From: Molossus alvarezi
Taxonomy: Eukaryota > Chordata > Mammalia > Chiroptera > Molossidae
Direction of reading: 5' to 3'
Assembly: GCA_037176705.1 (NCBI GenBank)
Contig: CM073890.1
Coordinates: 93,362,591 to 93,426,590, forward strand
Length of the DNA: 64,000 nt
Every line of letters starts with the position of its first letter. Positions within the stretch are counted from its first letter, which is position 1. The translations under genes and the position numbers were made by a program. This document shows, one piece after another, positions 1-11,950 of the stretch. A model generated the notes under the pieces. It was given only the letters and a program-made list of their open reading frames with translations. It did not search any database and was not told where the DNA came from.

Positions 1-600
1 AGCAGGAGGGACAATAGTCCAGACAGAGAGGCAGGTGGAGTTAGAGATGGGAAGATAAGATAGATCTCTCCTGATTGCCTCTATTTTTTCAGTCAACTAA
101 GAAGCAATGTCATCAGCCGAGAGTGAGGCTAGGGGAGTACGTGTCAGAAAACTGACAGGAGAAGAGAATACATAAAATGGTCCCCCTTGGAGAGAGGAAG
201 ACTAATTACCATGAAAGTGTGGTGTGACTGTCTGACTGCGAAACAGTAAACCTTAAGTGAGACCAGCCAGAAGACTGGAATTTCTCAACCAGCTCCCTCT
301 CTTCACATTCAGCTGCGTGCGTACAGGTGTGCAGAAGGTGGAGAATTGGGTTGACCTAGGGTTTAGGGTTTCCCTTTATAATGGCTACACAGTAGCATAT
401 TTTCTGTGTGTAAAATGATTTCAAGTTTTGAATTTGGGAGTCCGGTTATGGTTTACTTATCCATCATACTAAGAAAGTGAGCTGAAATGTTTAAGCAATA
501 TTGTAACTTAATTTAGGATTCAATTATATTTTTATATTTGGAGGATTTGAGGCTATTTATTTTGAAAGAACATTAGAGATATATAGGCATGATGATGCCA
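1..600. other. Intergenic sequence, no gene seen
   Basis: No open frame with coding character, splice-site pair or recent repeat is visible. The purine-rich text at 1-370 resembles the worn interspersed repeats around 32.2-32.7 and 56.9-57.4 kb, but I cannot name the family. A short TTTAGGG-like pair near 358-370 is too brief to mean anything. Confidence 0.4.

Positions 601-603
<3 letters not shown>

Positions 604-642
<39 letters not shown>
604..642. repeat. (TG)n microsatellite
   Basis: About 19 uninterrupted TG units, followed by short TATC and GA runs to about 670. A likely length-polymorphic locus. Confidence 0.95.
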
Positions 643-645
<3 letters not shown>

Positions 646-1445
646 CTATCTATCCAGAGAGAGAGAGAGAAATATAGATTTTAAGGACTGTTGAATCCTT
701 GACACTGTATTCAGACTATTTAATGCATTCAAACACACATTCATTTAAAGAAAAGGGAAATGTCTTTTGGAAGTCATGATGAATCACTAAACATATTGTT
801 GGGTATTTTGGTCATCTTTCTTGTTCAGTGAGTAATTTTAGCTTCCTGGATTCTGTATTCTCCAGTGGCATGTAACTTAACTTGCAACACCCCTTCAGAC
901 CCTCTCACTGCATTAACAAGTACGAAACATCTCACTTCTTTTTTGATCTGTGAATTTACGAGACAATCATTCCAGAATCATGGCTTGCATTAGGCCCTGC
1001 AGTTCTTCCACATTTACGGTTAGCAAGAATCCTGAGCCAGATCGTGGAACAATGCAAGGCTAAGCCAGTCAGAGACAGAAAACCTGTACTTTATGCTCTA
1101 TTATTATTTAAGAAAATTGCTTGACTTTTTGAGTTTTAAAAGAAAAAGAAAGGAATTGGCTGTGGCCATTTTTTAAGGCTTTTGACTTTAGGGTATTTAC
1201 CTTAATTTAACCTGACCATTACCAGCTTTTACATTAAAAAATAATAATAATACACAGTTGACTATATAGACACATTTTTTAAAATCCAGCTTATTGGCTA
1301 GATATTAAATTCTCAGACAAGGCACTGGATTTTCCAACTTTGTTAATTAACTTAAGATGTTTGCCATATTAAGAATTGGCATAAATAAAATTATTTATCT
1401 CCCCCAAGCCATACCTGCTCTCAAATATTAAGTAAATATTTCTTT

Positions 1446-1700
1446 ATATATAATTTTTATCCTTACCCAAGGACATTTTTTTGTTTTTTGTTCAGATAGA
1501 GTGGGAGGGAAACAGAGGAGGAGAGAGAGAGAGAGAAACATCAACATGAAAGGGACACATCGAGTGGCTGCCACTTGCACGACCCCATCCAGGGCCAGGG
1601 ACGAACTGCAACCAAGGTACAAGCCCTTAGGGGGAACCGAACCCAGGTCTCTCTGGACCACAGGCCAACGCTCTAACCGCTGAACCAAACCAGCCAGGGC
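1446..1700 (-). mobile_element. Ves SINE
   Basis: Complete element read on the minus strand: tRNA-like head at 1700, CT-rich body and A-rich tail at 1446. It is bounded by a perfect 15-bp TSD, AGTAAATATTTCTTT, at 1431-1445 and 1701-1715. The perfect TSD suggests a fairly recent insertion. ORFs of 86 and 60 codons across it come from the SINE. Confidence 0.95.
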
Positions 1701-1715
1701 AGTAAATATTTCTTT

Positions 1716-3731
1716 TAATGAGCACTTATTAAGTGTCTTTTTATCTAAGTCAAAAGGATTGTTCCTCCTCTTTTATGTCCCTCAGGATATAATTTCTTGA
1801 AGATAGATAGATAAATTATATTTAATTAATGTTCAGCATTATATCCTAGGACAGTTTAATTAACTCAGTGGTTATTCAATTAATAATAATTAAATGCATT
1901 TTTCAGATTCAATCACTGATCAGTTGGTAGTAATTACCTCAATAGAACAGCAAAATGGAGTCAAAAATAGCTATCTGACTTCATCTGGATTAAATTAATA
2001 AGGTTTGCAATGCATTTCAATTGATAAAGACAAGAATAAATGCCTTTGGGGCAAAATTGCATGAAGTGATTAAAGGGAGCAATGCTGACCCTTATTTTAA
2101 ATGATAATAGCTTACAATCTAGTCTCTTCACCAACAATTGTTAATTCCCAATATTTTCCAGTCTTTATGGGTGTATTAAAAGAAGGGAAGATTGTATATT
2201 AAAAGAGACTTCCCTTTTGGCCCCAAATAAGAATATAAATAAGAAACCTGAGTCTAATTATCTAGCATTACATTAATCCCCAGAAGAAAATAAGTGTAAA
2301 ATTTAAAAACATGTTTAATCTTTTAGTCTTTTTTTTTTTTTTTTAATCTTTTAGTCTTTAAAAGACCTAGAGAAAGCCCCACTTCTTGTTGGTATGTAAC
2401 ACAAATATATTGTGTACACTGTCTCATTTCTTTACAATTTAAAATAGACTTTACTCTTTCTTTTCTTCCTCCCCCCTTCGCCCCTGCTCTCCCTTCCCAA
2501 CAGCACAGTCCTGAAGCCAGGCAGTGGGGCAGAGTGAGGTAGGCACCTTCCCCCAAAGGAGAGAGCCATATGGCCCAGAGTGTCAGAGCTCAAAGCAAGG
2601 AAGGGAGGGACCCTCCAGGATGGCTATCTCACACGGAGGTCAGAGCTGGAGCTGGATGTCCTCAAAAAGGGCAGCCTGGTGTAGGGTCAGAGCCCAACAG
2701 GGTCAGGAGGGCATCCAGGCATGGGATCGCCCAGCACAAAGTGTTGAAGGCCAAGCAGGGTAAACAAGTGTCCGTGAGGTGGGGACAGTCAGGCACAGGG
2801 TGTGAGCCTGAGTGAGGTCAGTGTCCAGGTGGGCGAGAGGGTAGCTGCAAAGACAGGTTACATATAAAGAAATTGATGGAATGAGTAAATAAATTAAGGA
2901 TATGAAGACTCAACTTCCTCGTTGTCAGAGAAAGAAGGCCTATCTATGGGGAGAAAGAAAACAAGAATGAACCCTGTGGTGCTGAAGTGGGATTGGAGGT
3001 ATCCGTGTGAACTCATGATTTTAATATATATGGGCATAGCGGTATAGAAAAGCATATAGCTATGTGTCTTTATACATGCATATAAATAAAAGCATATGTG
3101 TGTAAAGACACATTTGCACTGATATGCCATGTGCATAGTTCTGTCCACCGAGAGGACCTGGGAACAGCCAAGCTCTAATAGCAATGAGAACACCAAGCAC
3201 CCAGATCTTAGTTTATAAATATAATTCTCCACTAGATTCCTTGGGGAAATGGATGATTCTAGGGCTGGGTCAGGGTGAATAATATCAGCCTTTAATATCT
3301 TATTTCAAAAAGCAAGGAAGTGCTCAAAGTACAATGGAAAAATGTCAAAAGTGTAGAAGCCAGCTGAAGGGCTGCCACTAGCCAAATCAGGGATAATTGG
3401 AGCATCATAATAGAAATAATAATTACAACCTATTGAATAAAATAGGAAACCATGAGTCCTAACAGATTTAAATAGTGGGTGAATTTAACATCTGATGAGA
3501 AATATACTTTCAAAGTACCAGAGGGAGTAGGAGTAATGTTCAAAAGAAAAACCTAGTGCCTTAATCAGGTGACTAAAGTGAACTTCATTAGGAATGGGAC
3601 AAATCTAAATCAAGTGTCACCTGACAGGATGCAAAGAGAACATTGGGATATTCCCACCCACAGGATAATCTGAGTGTCATCATGAAGAAATATTAGACAA
3701 CCCCAAATTAAAGGACATTATACAAAATAAA
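1716..3731. other. Intergenic, AT-rich; no gene seen
   Basis: Mostly unique-looking AT-rich DNA. It contains a poly(T) tract flanked by a 17-bp direct repeat (2315-2359). A GC-richer block at 2460-2820 has several short overlapping ORFs, but no splice sites or recognisable domain. Confidence 0.45.
2315..2359. repeat. Poly(T) tract between 17-bp direct repeats
   Basis: TTAATCTTTTAGTCTTT occurs at 2315-2331 and again at 2343-2359, separated only by 11 T. This has the form of a target-site duplication around an insertion made of nothing but an A-tail on the minus strand. Simple slippage is the alternative. Confidence 0.7.
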
Positions 3732-3742
3732 TGGCCTGTGAT

Positions 3743-3968
3743 ACTTTTTTTTTTAATCCTCACCATATGTTTTATTGATGTTTTAGAGAGAGAGAGGAAA
3801 AGAAAGAGAGAGAGACATCAATGTGAGAGAAACATTGATCTGTTGCCTCTTTTACACACCCAACCAGGGATGGAACCTGCAACCTAGGTATGTGCCCCCA
3901 CCAGGAATTGAACCTGAAACCTTTTTGGTTTACCATATGGCACTCCAACCAGGCCACCTGGCCAGGGC
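3743..3968 (-). mobile_element. Ves SINE, diverged
   Basis: Minus-strand copy with T-run at 3743 and head (GGCCAGGGC) ending about 3968. TSD TGGCCTGTGAT (3732-3742) is matched by TGGCCTATGAT (3969-3979). One mismatch and a worn head suggest an older copy. Confidence 0.9.
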
Positions 3969-4474
3969 TGGCCTATGATTCGTAAAAGTGTCAAGGATGT
4001 CAAAGTCAGAGAAAGATTAAGGACTTCTTCAAGACGAAAGGGGACTAACATGACAACTGAATACAACATGGACTTCTGAACCGGGTCCTTTGCTATGAAG
4101 TACATAATTAGGATAACTGGTAACACTTAACTGGGGCCTGAGAATTCAAAGTTAGCAGCGATTTTGATTTAATTTCCTGATGTTCATGGTTATTTTGCGG
4201 TTATGTGGAAGAATGCATTTATAGGGAAATGCACTCAAGTATTTAGGGATGATAAAACACCAGGTCAGCAACTTGCTCTCAAATTATTTGGGAAAACAAA
4301 GTGTCCTGTCCTGCACTGGACTTAGAACTTTTTCTGAAAGTTTATTGCTGTTCCAAATATTAAAGTAAAATGCTGTATTTGTAAAATATTATAAAATAAA
4401 GCATTTACTTTCAAAATAAAGTATTTATTTTTAAATAAATTTATTTAAAATTTCATATTATCTTTAAATACTCA

Positions 4475-4708
4475 CCCTGGTCGGTGTGGCTCAGTTGGTT
4501 GGGCACCATCTCATGCACCAGGAGGTTGCTGGTTCAATTCTCTGTCAAGGGCTCGTGCCCAGGATTTGAGCTCCATCCCCAGTGGGAGGTGTGCAGAAGG
4601 CAGCTGATTGATATTGGGCTCTCATATCGATCAATGTTTCTTTCTCTCTCTCTAAAAATCAATAAACTATTCTTTTAAAAAGTAAATAAGTAAAAATAAA
4701 ATAAAATA
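4475..4708 (+). mobile_element. Ves-type SINE, older head subtype
   Basis: Starts CCCTGGTCGGTGTGGCTCAG and carries the CATGCACC head variant rather than the common GGTTTGGCTCAGCGG form. The body is short, with CT run and AAAATCAATAAA tail. No clear TSD. Confidence 0.85.
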
Positions 4709-5656
4709 GATCTCATTTTTCAGTTTGGATTACTACCACTTTTTATTTTTGTATTCTCAGAATTATGCAAAATGTTTCTTGGGGGAGGGGACTGCATCCC
4801 AATCATCTCTTCTCCCCCAAAGTGCCTGGAACACCGTAGGCAATCAGTAGTGTTACCTGGACTAAGAATGAAGATCTCTCTAACCTCCTTTCTCATACTT
4901 CTAGAGTTGTTACCTTTTCTTGTCCACCTGAATGATGCTTCAGGGAAAATATATTAAAATGGCAATGCCTCTGAGAATTATGTCTCACTTTGTTCCTATT
5001 GTCTCAACACACATCTTTTCCCCCAAATAAAATAACAGCAACCTATATCCTAAATAATGTCTTTATTATACTTACAAATTAGTCATTTTGGTATTGTTGT
5101 TTAGATTTTACCTTTAGGCTATTGTTTGTCTACCTATCCATCTTCTCTTAGATATGGTTCTCTAGTTTTCTAAATTCTAGTTTATATAACTCACATATTT
5201 TTTTATATACATTATACATTAGAACTCTTAAACTAATTGTTGTTGGCCACATTCTGAGTTTTTTTCTCGGCTTCCAGACAAGCATTCTGAGCCAGTAAGC
5301 CCCTCACTGTGGCCAGTACAGCCATCTTTGTCAGTGGGTAGTGCTGTAGAAAGAGTTTGATTGTTTTAGTATATTTTGTCATTACCACTTTAGAAAAAGT
5401 AGTGGTAAATGGGAAAATGGAATGGTTGCTATTGGTGAAAAAATAGGTTTTATAAAAGTAATACCATTGAGACAAAGATGGAAATCAGTGGTCATGACAA
5501 AACTATAGATTTCGTCCTTATGCAGATGTTCACTGGACTTAACCCAGGTGACAGTATGTGCTATTGGTGAGGGAGGGTGGGTGAAAGCTTGATATGTTAG
5601 AAATACATTTTTGAAGACTATGTTTAAGTTGGTATAATTAAACATACCTTATAATA

Positions 5657-5787
5657 CAGGGTGGGACAAAAGTAGGTTTATAGTAGTTTGTATGGAAAAT
5701 AATGTAATAATAATAAATAATAAATAATAATAATAATAAACTGTGTTTTGCATACTTACAGCTATAAACCTACTTTGCCCCACCCTG
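5657..5787. mobile_element. Mariner-like MITE
   Basis: About 131 bp with terminal inverted repeats of roughly 26 bp: CAGGGTGGGACAAAAGTAGG at the left and its near-complement ending CCACCCTG at the right. The left flank is TA, as expected for Tc1/mariner targets; the right flank now reads TG. The centre is an ATAAT-rich run with no coding capacity, so it would need transposase in trans. Confidence 0.8.
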
Positions 5788-6181
5788 TGTATGTTTGATA
5801 TTCATTTCTCTTTCATGCTTTCAGGAAGTAGCAGGCTGCCTACACAGTTCACAAGTGAAAAAGTCAACTCCTCTCCCAAAATTCAGACAACTTTTCCAGA
5901 GTTGTCATTTTCAGTAGCCATGGAGGGACAGAGGAGCTCAATCATGGAGGTGACCAAGATGATCACCCTCACCCTCAGCAATGATGCTGGAATTATAGAT
6001 CACCCCACCCATCCATAAATCTCATACATGCGTGTCCAGGAGAAAGGACCATCTGTTTTTTATTCCAGCTGTGGCCCTGGTTAAAGCCAAGGTTGCCATA
6101 AAATTTATATAAGTTTCTCACTGGAATTCAAAATTCAAACTCAATTCTAAGGGTTATGTTCTACCTTTCTTTTCCAATTTT

Positions 6182-6398
6182 GGTTGTGGTGGTTGTTGTT
6201 AGTCCTCACCCAGGATATTATTCCATTGATTTTTAGAGAGAGTGGAAGGGAGAGAGGGAGAGAAAGAGAAACATCAATACGAGAGAGACACATCTCTTGG
6301 TTGCCTACCGCAGGACCCCAACTGGGGCCAGGAATCAAACCCATAACCGTTTGGACCGCAGGCCAATGATCTAACTACTGAGCCAAACCAACCAGGGC
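6182..6398 (-). mobile_element. Ves SINE
   Basis: Minus-strand copy with head at 6398 and tail at 6182. A 14-bp TSD, TCTTTTCCAATTTT, at 6168-6181 and 6399-6412 is perfect. Confidence 0.95.
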
Positions 6399-6543
6399 TC
6401 TTTTCCAATTTTAACATAAAATGTCCAGAATGCAGGTAATTAAAGATGGAGGAGAAGGTAGAGGAGAAGCAGGAGGAGGGAGGTGAAAGAAGAGAAGGAA
6501 AGAGAAGAGGGTGATGAGGAAGAGTAAGGGAAAGAAAGCAGGG

Positions 6544-6783
6544 CCCTGACCGGTTTGGCTCAGCCGTTAGAGCACTGGCCCCGTGGACTAGAGAGTCCCA
6601 GGTTTGGTTCCCGCTAAGGGCACGTACCTCAATTGTGGTTTGTCCCTGGCCTGGTTGGGGTCGTGTGTCTCTCTCACATCGATGTTTCTCTCTCTCTCTC
6701 TTCCTCCCCCTCTCCCTCCCGCTCTATCTGAAGATAAGTGCAAAAAAAAAAATGTCCTCAAGTGAGGATAAAAAAATATAGAA
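6544..6783 (+). mobile_element. Ves SINE
   Basis: Plus-strand copy with tail motif GTCCTCAAGTGAGGATAAA. TSD AAAGAAAGCAGGG is perfect at 6531-6543 and 6784-6796. The surrounding DNA (6430-6540, 6784-6870) is purine-rich GAAG repeat. Confidence 0.95.
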
Positions 6784-7155
6784 AAAGAAAGCAGGGAAGT
6801 GGAAATGGAGTGGAAGAAAGAAGAGGGAGATGCTGATAAGATGGATAACAAAGAAAAGAAGATTTTCTTGGAAGCGTACAGATTTGACTTCGTAATCTCT
6901 AGATCTAATCGCCAAGTTGGAGTGTTCCTTCTAATTTCTCCTTTTCCCTCATTATTAAAGGATCAAGAACATGTGGTCAGAACCCTGGTCATTGGGTTCT
7001 TGTCCAACTTCCAAGTCATCATGTTAGTTAATAGGACAATAACATTTTCATTTGAATAGTGCAGCCCACTTTCTGAAGTACCATCATTCTGGTAACATTT
7101 TACTTTATGGAAACTGAGACCTAAAAGGATTTAATATTTTCAAAGGGGGAAGGGG

Positions 7156-7395
7156 CCCTGGGTGGTTTGGCTCAGCGGTTAAGAGTGTGGGCCCACGGAA
7201 TAAGGAGTCATGGGTTTGATTCCGTTCAAGGGCAGTACCTCGGTTGCGGCTGGTCGGGTTTATGGGCGAGACAACCAATTGATGTGTCTCTCTCATATTG
7301 ATGTTTCTCTCTCTCTCTCTTTCCTCCCTCCCTCCCATGCCATCTGAAGATAAATAGAAAAATATCCTCAGGTAAGGATTTAAAAAAATAAAATA
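7156..7395 (+). mobile_element. Ves SINE
   Basis: Head GCCCTGGGTGGTTTGGCTCA, CT-rich body and A-rich tail. The flanks AAAGGGGGAAGGGG (7142-7155) and AAAAGGGGAGGGGAG (7396 on) look like a slightly diverged TSD. Confidence 0.92.
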
Positions 7396-7409
7396 AAAAG
7401 GGGAGGGGA

Positions 7410-8561
7410 GGTTGTGAATGTCAGACTAATTTATATCAATTCTCTAACCTTACACTCAGAGCTTTGTTTTCAACTCTTCTTGTTCCACAGCATCTTCGGA
7501 TAGTTCTGCCTCTGTGTTCAAAGTAAATAGAAAATCAATAGTTTTACTTGATCATAAGTAGAAAAGTATAGTGTAAATTTGTAAGGCTGGGGTTGATAAC
7601 CCTCATAAAACTAAGAAACTAAGTCAATGCATACACCACATACATAAGGACTCTACCATATAGCATGCAACAGTTTTTTTCTAGATGGTGAGATTTCTCT
7701 GGGTCATTTGTCTGTTTCTGTATTTTGCAACTCTTGTACAATGAATATGTATCACTTTTGCAAAAAACTTTGAAAGTCTAAAGCAAACACAGGAAACACT
7801 AAATAAAAAAACCTCTTAACTTTTGCCCTCTTTCATTTAAACACATACTAGGAGGTATAGAGGAAATATTTAAATGAACAATGTCAAATTGATACTGTTA
7901 AGAATAACTGGAAAGGAACAAAGGGAAGGCTAAATAGTATGGGCATGCCATTTGTGCTGCTTTGCCAGGACAGTGCAGTTTAGACGCATGCCCAGTAAAG
8001 GCTGGGTGACATAGGGAAGGTACTGGCCTGTCAGTCACACCTGGGAACACGACATTTGGCCAGAGCAGGCGTGACCACTGCAAGCATGGTAAGTTTTTAA
8101 ATATTTAATTCCTAAACAAAGGAATTTGCTCTCTTGCCCTTGGTTTGCTCTTGGGCTCCTGGTTTCTCTTGGGACTCGTTGCAGGGGCAGGATCTCATGG
8201 CTCTCCTGAATTTGCCCACAGGGCTCATGGCCAAGTGGACCCCACACAATGGACTAGTGGATGCAACTAGCCTAATGCTAAACTGGACCCAGCTCCACCA
8301 TGGAATAGAAGTTGGACACTGGCTTTGCTTCTAGCTCTACTGAATCCCCAGCTGCACATCTTCCAGGACTGGATTAAGGGAAATGGGACTTTGGAAACCA
8401 AGGATATAATTCCACATAAATAAAAATCACTCATCCTCTCTTGCAAGTCTCAGAAAATTCTGTTTCTCAAGATATTGTAAGGACCCCACTCCCATTAGCA
8501 ATGGAGAAAGACCATCCACACTTTTCTCCAATAACAAAATAACAGTAAACAAAAATAATGT
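7410..8561. other. Intergenic, no gene seen
   Basis: Short ORFs near 8035-8334 overlap on both strands without splice sites or a recognisable domain. No repeat family is confidently visible. Confidence 0.4.
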
Positions 8562-8708
8562 GGCCCTGGTTGAATAACTCAGTTGGTTAGAGCGTTGTTC
8601 TCTATACAGCAAGGTTATGGATTCCAACCCTGGTCAACCAATGAATGCATAAATAAGTGCAATAACAAATTGATGTTTTTTTTCTCTTTCAGATCAATAA
8701 AATAAATT
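8562..8708 (+). mobile_element. Diverged, shortened Ves-type SINE
   Basis: Begins GGCCCTGGTTGAATAACTCAG with the B-box-like GATTCCAACCC, then jumps to a short CT run and ATCAATAAA tail. At about 147 bp it lacks most of the usual body, which indicates an old or internally deleted copy. Confidence 0.75.
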
Positions 8709-9071
8709 ACAATTATTCAGCAAAATTAAGAAAAATTATATTTACTTCTGGGATTATAAAAATATATATTCAATTATTCTGGTTATATATTAGCTATACA
8801 TCAGCTGCCAAAGTATTAATGACTGTTTTAATCTAGAAAAACAGTATTTTGCATCCTTACTCCTTAGAGACTTTGAGCTGTGGGGAACCATAAGCAACTC
8901 CTAAATGGAAAATAATGTATTTCTGGAGGATTGAGTACCAATCTGCCTCAGGATGCACAGGGTCACGGAGCAGCCGAATAAAACACATCACCGGAGGAAC
9001 TTCCGGTCAAGATGGCAGCATAGGTAAATGCGGTATCTCCTCCTCCCACAGCCACATCAAAATTACAGCTA

Positions 9072-9344
9072 CAGTCGGCCCTCCCCACTTCCCGCTTTGA
9101 CGTTCACGGCTTCACTCTATTGTGGTTTTTTCAAATATGTTCATTAAAAAGTTGATTGAGACAGAGAAAATGATACAGCACGTGCTCAGTTGTCTGAGTC
9201 AATTGTACATCCCTGTATTGCAATTAAAATTACTGTGTGTATGGACTGCAGGCCTATGTATTCGAGCAGCCCAGGAATCCTCCAATGCCAGGTGCAACTG
9301 CTAGAGTCTGGAATGAATTAGCCACGATAAACAAGGGACGACTG
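9072..9344. mobile_element. Tigger/pogo-like nonautonomous DNA transposon
   Basis: A 273-bp insertion inside the 5' UTR of the ORF1-only LINE. It begins CAGTCGGCCCTCC and ends GGGACGACTG, an imperfect inverted pair, with TA duplicated at 9070-9071 and 9345-9346. Removing it rejoins the LINE text. It must be younger than its host. No transposase frame. Confidence 0.75.
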
Positions 9345-10702
9345 TAAACTACAACACAACCATCATTCAAAACCGCCTGACTTCAAGCTGAGTGGAAGTC
9401 CTACAACTACGGAATTAAAGCAGCAGCCATACCAAGACTGGCAGGAGGGGCGGAGGCAGACGGGCTGGGCCCACACCCACGTGTGGCGGATAAAAATCAG
9501 GAGGACATGTCGGCTGGGAAGGTCCTCCCTGAGGAGTGAGAGGTCCCCATCCCACACACGGTGCCCAGCTCAGGGTCCCAGTGCCAGAAAGAGAAGTCCC
9601 CATAACTTCTGGCTGGAAAAACCAGCAGAAACTGAGGCTCAGGGAGGCTGACATGGCTGGAGCCCAGGCAGCTCCTCTTAAAGGGCCCGTGCACGGACTT
9701 ACTCCCTCTGAGCTTGGAGGGGAGGCAGCTTGAGGGGTGCCAGAGACATACAGGGAAGAACTGAGCTGTTTGGCCTGGGGACGAGGGCTGGAGGGGCAGT
9801 TTCTCCTGGACAGATGTGCTGGCGGAGGCCTTGTTCCTTTGGTGAGCCCTTCCCCAGGCCAGCAGATGCCACCATATCTGGGACTCCAGCAACCTGGCTC
9901 CCACTGTTTGCCCCACCCTGCTGATTCCCTGAGGCCCCGCCCCACCCAACTTTCAGGCCCACCCAAGCTGTTTCCAAAGGCTTTACCATAGGATTGGCCT
10001 GTCTTGGATTCTGCTTCAGAGTTTCCTAAAATCTGTCAAACAAGCAGCACCTGGTTTCAACAAGCCCCATACCTCTTGTTAAGTGGCCCCAGGCCTGGCA
10101 CTAGAAGCAGCCAGCCTTGGTTCACATTTGGCTTTTCCTGGGTACCTTCAAGCCCAGCACAAGCAGCCATCTGCAGATCACTTTGTAGCTTCTGCCAGGT
10201 GGCCCAGGATAGAACACAGGCTGACCTTGCCCCAGAGCCTGCCCACCCCATGGACAGCTTTAGAACACATTGAAACATCACCACCCAACCACCTCCACAA
10301 GTGACACACTCAGTGAGTGGACTCAGTGGGTACCAGAACCCTGACGAAGTATGTCTTGCTCTGTGTGGTGGGCCCCTGCACAGCTGATCCTCCAAGGTAG
10401 TCAGAGGCCAGTGGTCAGTGGGCACAGCCAGTCCTTGCAGCTGATCAGCCTGAGTAAATACCTCCCATTGATGTGCCAACAGCAATCAAGACTCAGTTAC
10501 AACAGAAGGATGTACAGTCCACACTAGGGGTACACCTCAAGGGCCCAGCTGGGGTGATTGGGAAACTGTGCCACTGGATCCTATAGGACACCTACAACAA
10601 TAGGCCACACTTTGAAGCCTAGGAGACATAGCAACTCTACCTAATACATAGAAACAATCACAGGGAAGCAGCTAAAATGAGGAACAAAGAAGCATGTCCT
10701 AA

Positions 10703-10897
10703 ATGAAAGAAAAGAACAAAACTCCAGGGGGAAAAAAACTAAACAAAATAGAGATAAGCAATCAATCAGATGCAGAGTTCAAAACACAGGTTGTAAGGTT
10801 GCTCAAGGAACTTAGTGAGACATTCAAGGGACTTAGTAAAACTTCAAAGAACTTAAGGAGACTTCTAAGGAACTTAGTGAGAACATCAACAACATAA
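10703..10897 (+). pseudogene. LINE ORF1 N-terminal (coiled-coil) remnant
   Basis: A lysine-rich frame of 64 codons with heptad-like leucines (about residues 30-60), as in the coiled coil that trimerises L1 ORF1 protein. It stops at 10897, and the reading frame to the C-terminal half is lost through 10898-11110. Part of the ORF1-only LINE. Confidence 0.65.
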
Positions 10898-11110
10898 AAA
10901 AGGACTAGTCAGAAATGAAAGATGCACTAACTGAAATAAAGAATAATTTATAGGGAATCAATAGTAGAGTGGGTAAAGCCAAGAAGCAAAGAAAAATGAG
11001 GATAGTGTAAGGAGCCTCTGGAACAACTTCAAGCATCCCAACATTAGCATCATACGGGTGCCAGAAAGAGAAGAGAGAGAGAGCAAGGAATTGAAAACCT
11101 ATTTGAAACA

Positions 11111-11563
11111 ATGACAGAAAACTTCCTTAACTCAGTGAAGGAAACAGACATACAAGTCCAGGAAGCACAGAGAGTCCCAAACAAGTTGAACCCAAAGAGG
11201 TCCACACCAAGACATATCATCATCAAAATGCCAAAGGTTAAATACAAAGAGAGAATCTTCAAAGCAGCAAGAGAAAAGCAGTCCATTATCTCCAAAGGAG
11301 CTCCCATAAGACTGTCAGCTGATTTCTCAAAAGAAACTTTGCAGGCCAGAAAGGAGTGGCAAGAGATATTCAAGGTGATGAAAAGCAACAACCTACAACC
11401 AAGATTACACTATCCTGCAAAGCTATCATTTAGAATTGATGGCCATATAAAGAGTTTCTCAGATAAGAAAAAGCTAAAGAAGTTCATCACCACCAAACCA
11501 GTATTATATGAACTGTTGAAGGGTCTTCTTGATGGAGAAGAAGAACAAAAATATGAACAATAA
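11111..11563 (+). pseudogene. LINE ORF1 RNA-binding and C-terminal domain
   Basis: A 150-codon open frame matching the second half of L1 ORF1p: MTENFLN start of the block, then the conserved stretches [29 protein letters not shown] and ARKEW. These are typical of the RRM-like and C-terminal domains that bind L1 RNA. It aligns through its length with the frame at 34002-34352, which ends earlier. It stays open although the N-terminal half is broken. Confidence 0.8.
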
Positions 11564-11950
11564 AATGGCAATGAATACATAATCTATCAACAACTGAATG
11601 TACAAACAAAATGAGCAAGCAGAACAGAAACACACTTATAGCTACAGAGAACTTTTTGTTGCTTGCCAGATGGGTGGGGGCTGGGAGGGTGGGTAAAAAA
11701 GATGAAGGAATTAAGAAGTACAAATTGGTTGTTAAACTGATGAAACTCAAAGGGAATGGGGTGGGGAAGGCGGATGAGATAAACCAAAGAACTTCTATGC
11801 ATATATGCATAACCAATGGACACCAACAATAGTGTGGGGAAGGCAGGAGGGAGGCGGGATTGGGGAGGAGGGGGTCAATGGGGAAAAAAGGGGGGGATAT
11901 CTGTAATACATTCAACAATAAAGATGAGTTTTAAAAAAACAACACATCAC

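Larger units (their letters stand above)
8992..11940 (+). mobile_element. ORF1-only LINE (HAL1-like), full length by TSD
   Basis: The element opens with an L1-type 5' end (TTCCGGTCAAGATGGCAGCA near 9000), has a GC-rich 5' UTR to about 10.68 kb, a degraded ORF1 (10.70-11.56 kb) and an L1 3' UTR. It ends in an A-rich tail. AACACATCAC flanks it at 8982-8991 and 11941-11950. There is no endonuclease or reverse transcriptase: the text follows the ORF1/ORF2 junction of the L1 at 34.4-34.5 kb and then switches to 3' UTR near 11600. HAL1 elements are known L1 derivatives that keep only ORF1. The alternative is a single L1 that lost ORF2 by deletion after insertion. Confidence 0.75.

Noticed and set aside
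9415..9966. 183-codon minus-strand ORF with several overlapping frames
   Set aside because: It lies antisense in the GC-rich 5' UTR of the ORF1-only LINE and has no domain or splice context.
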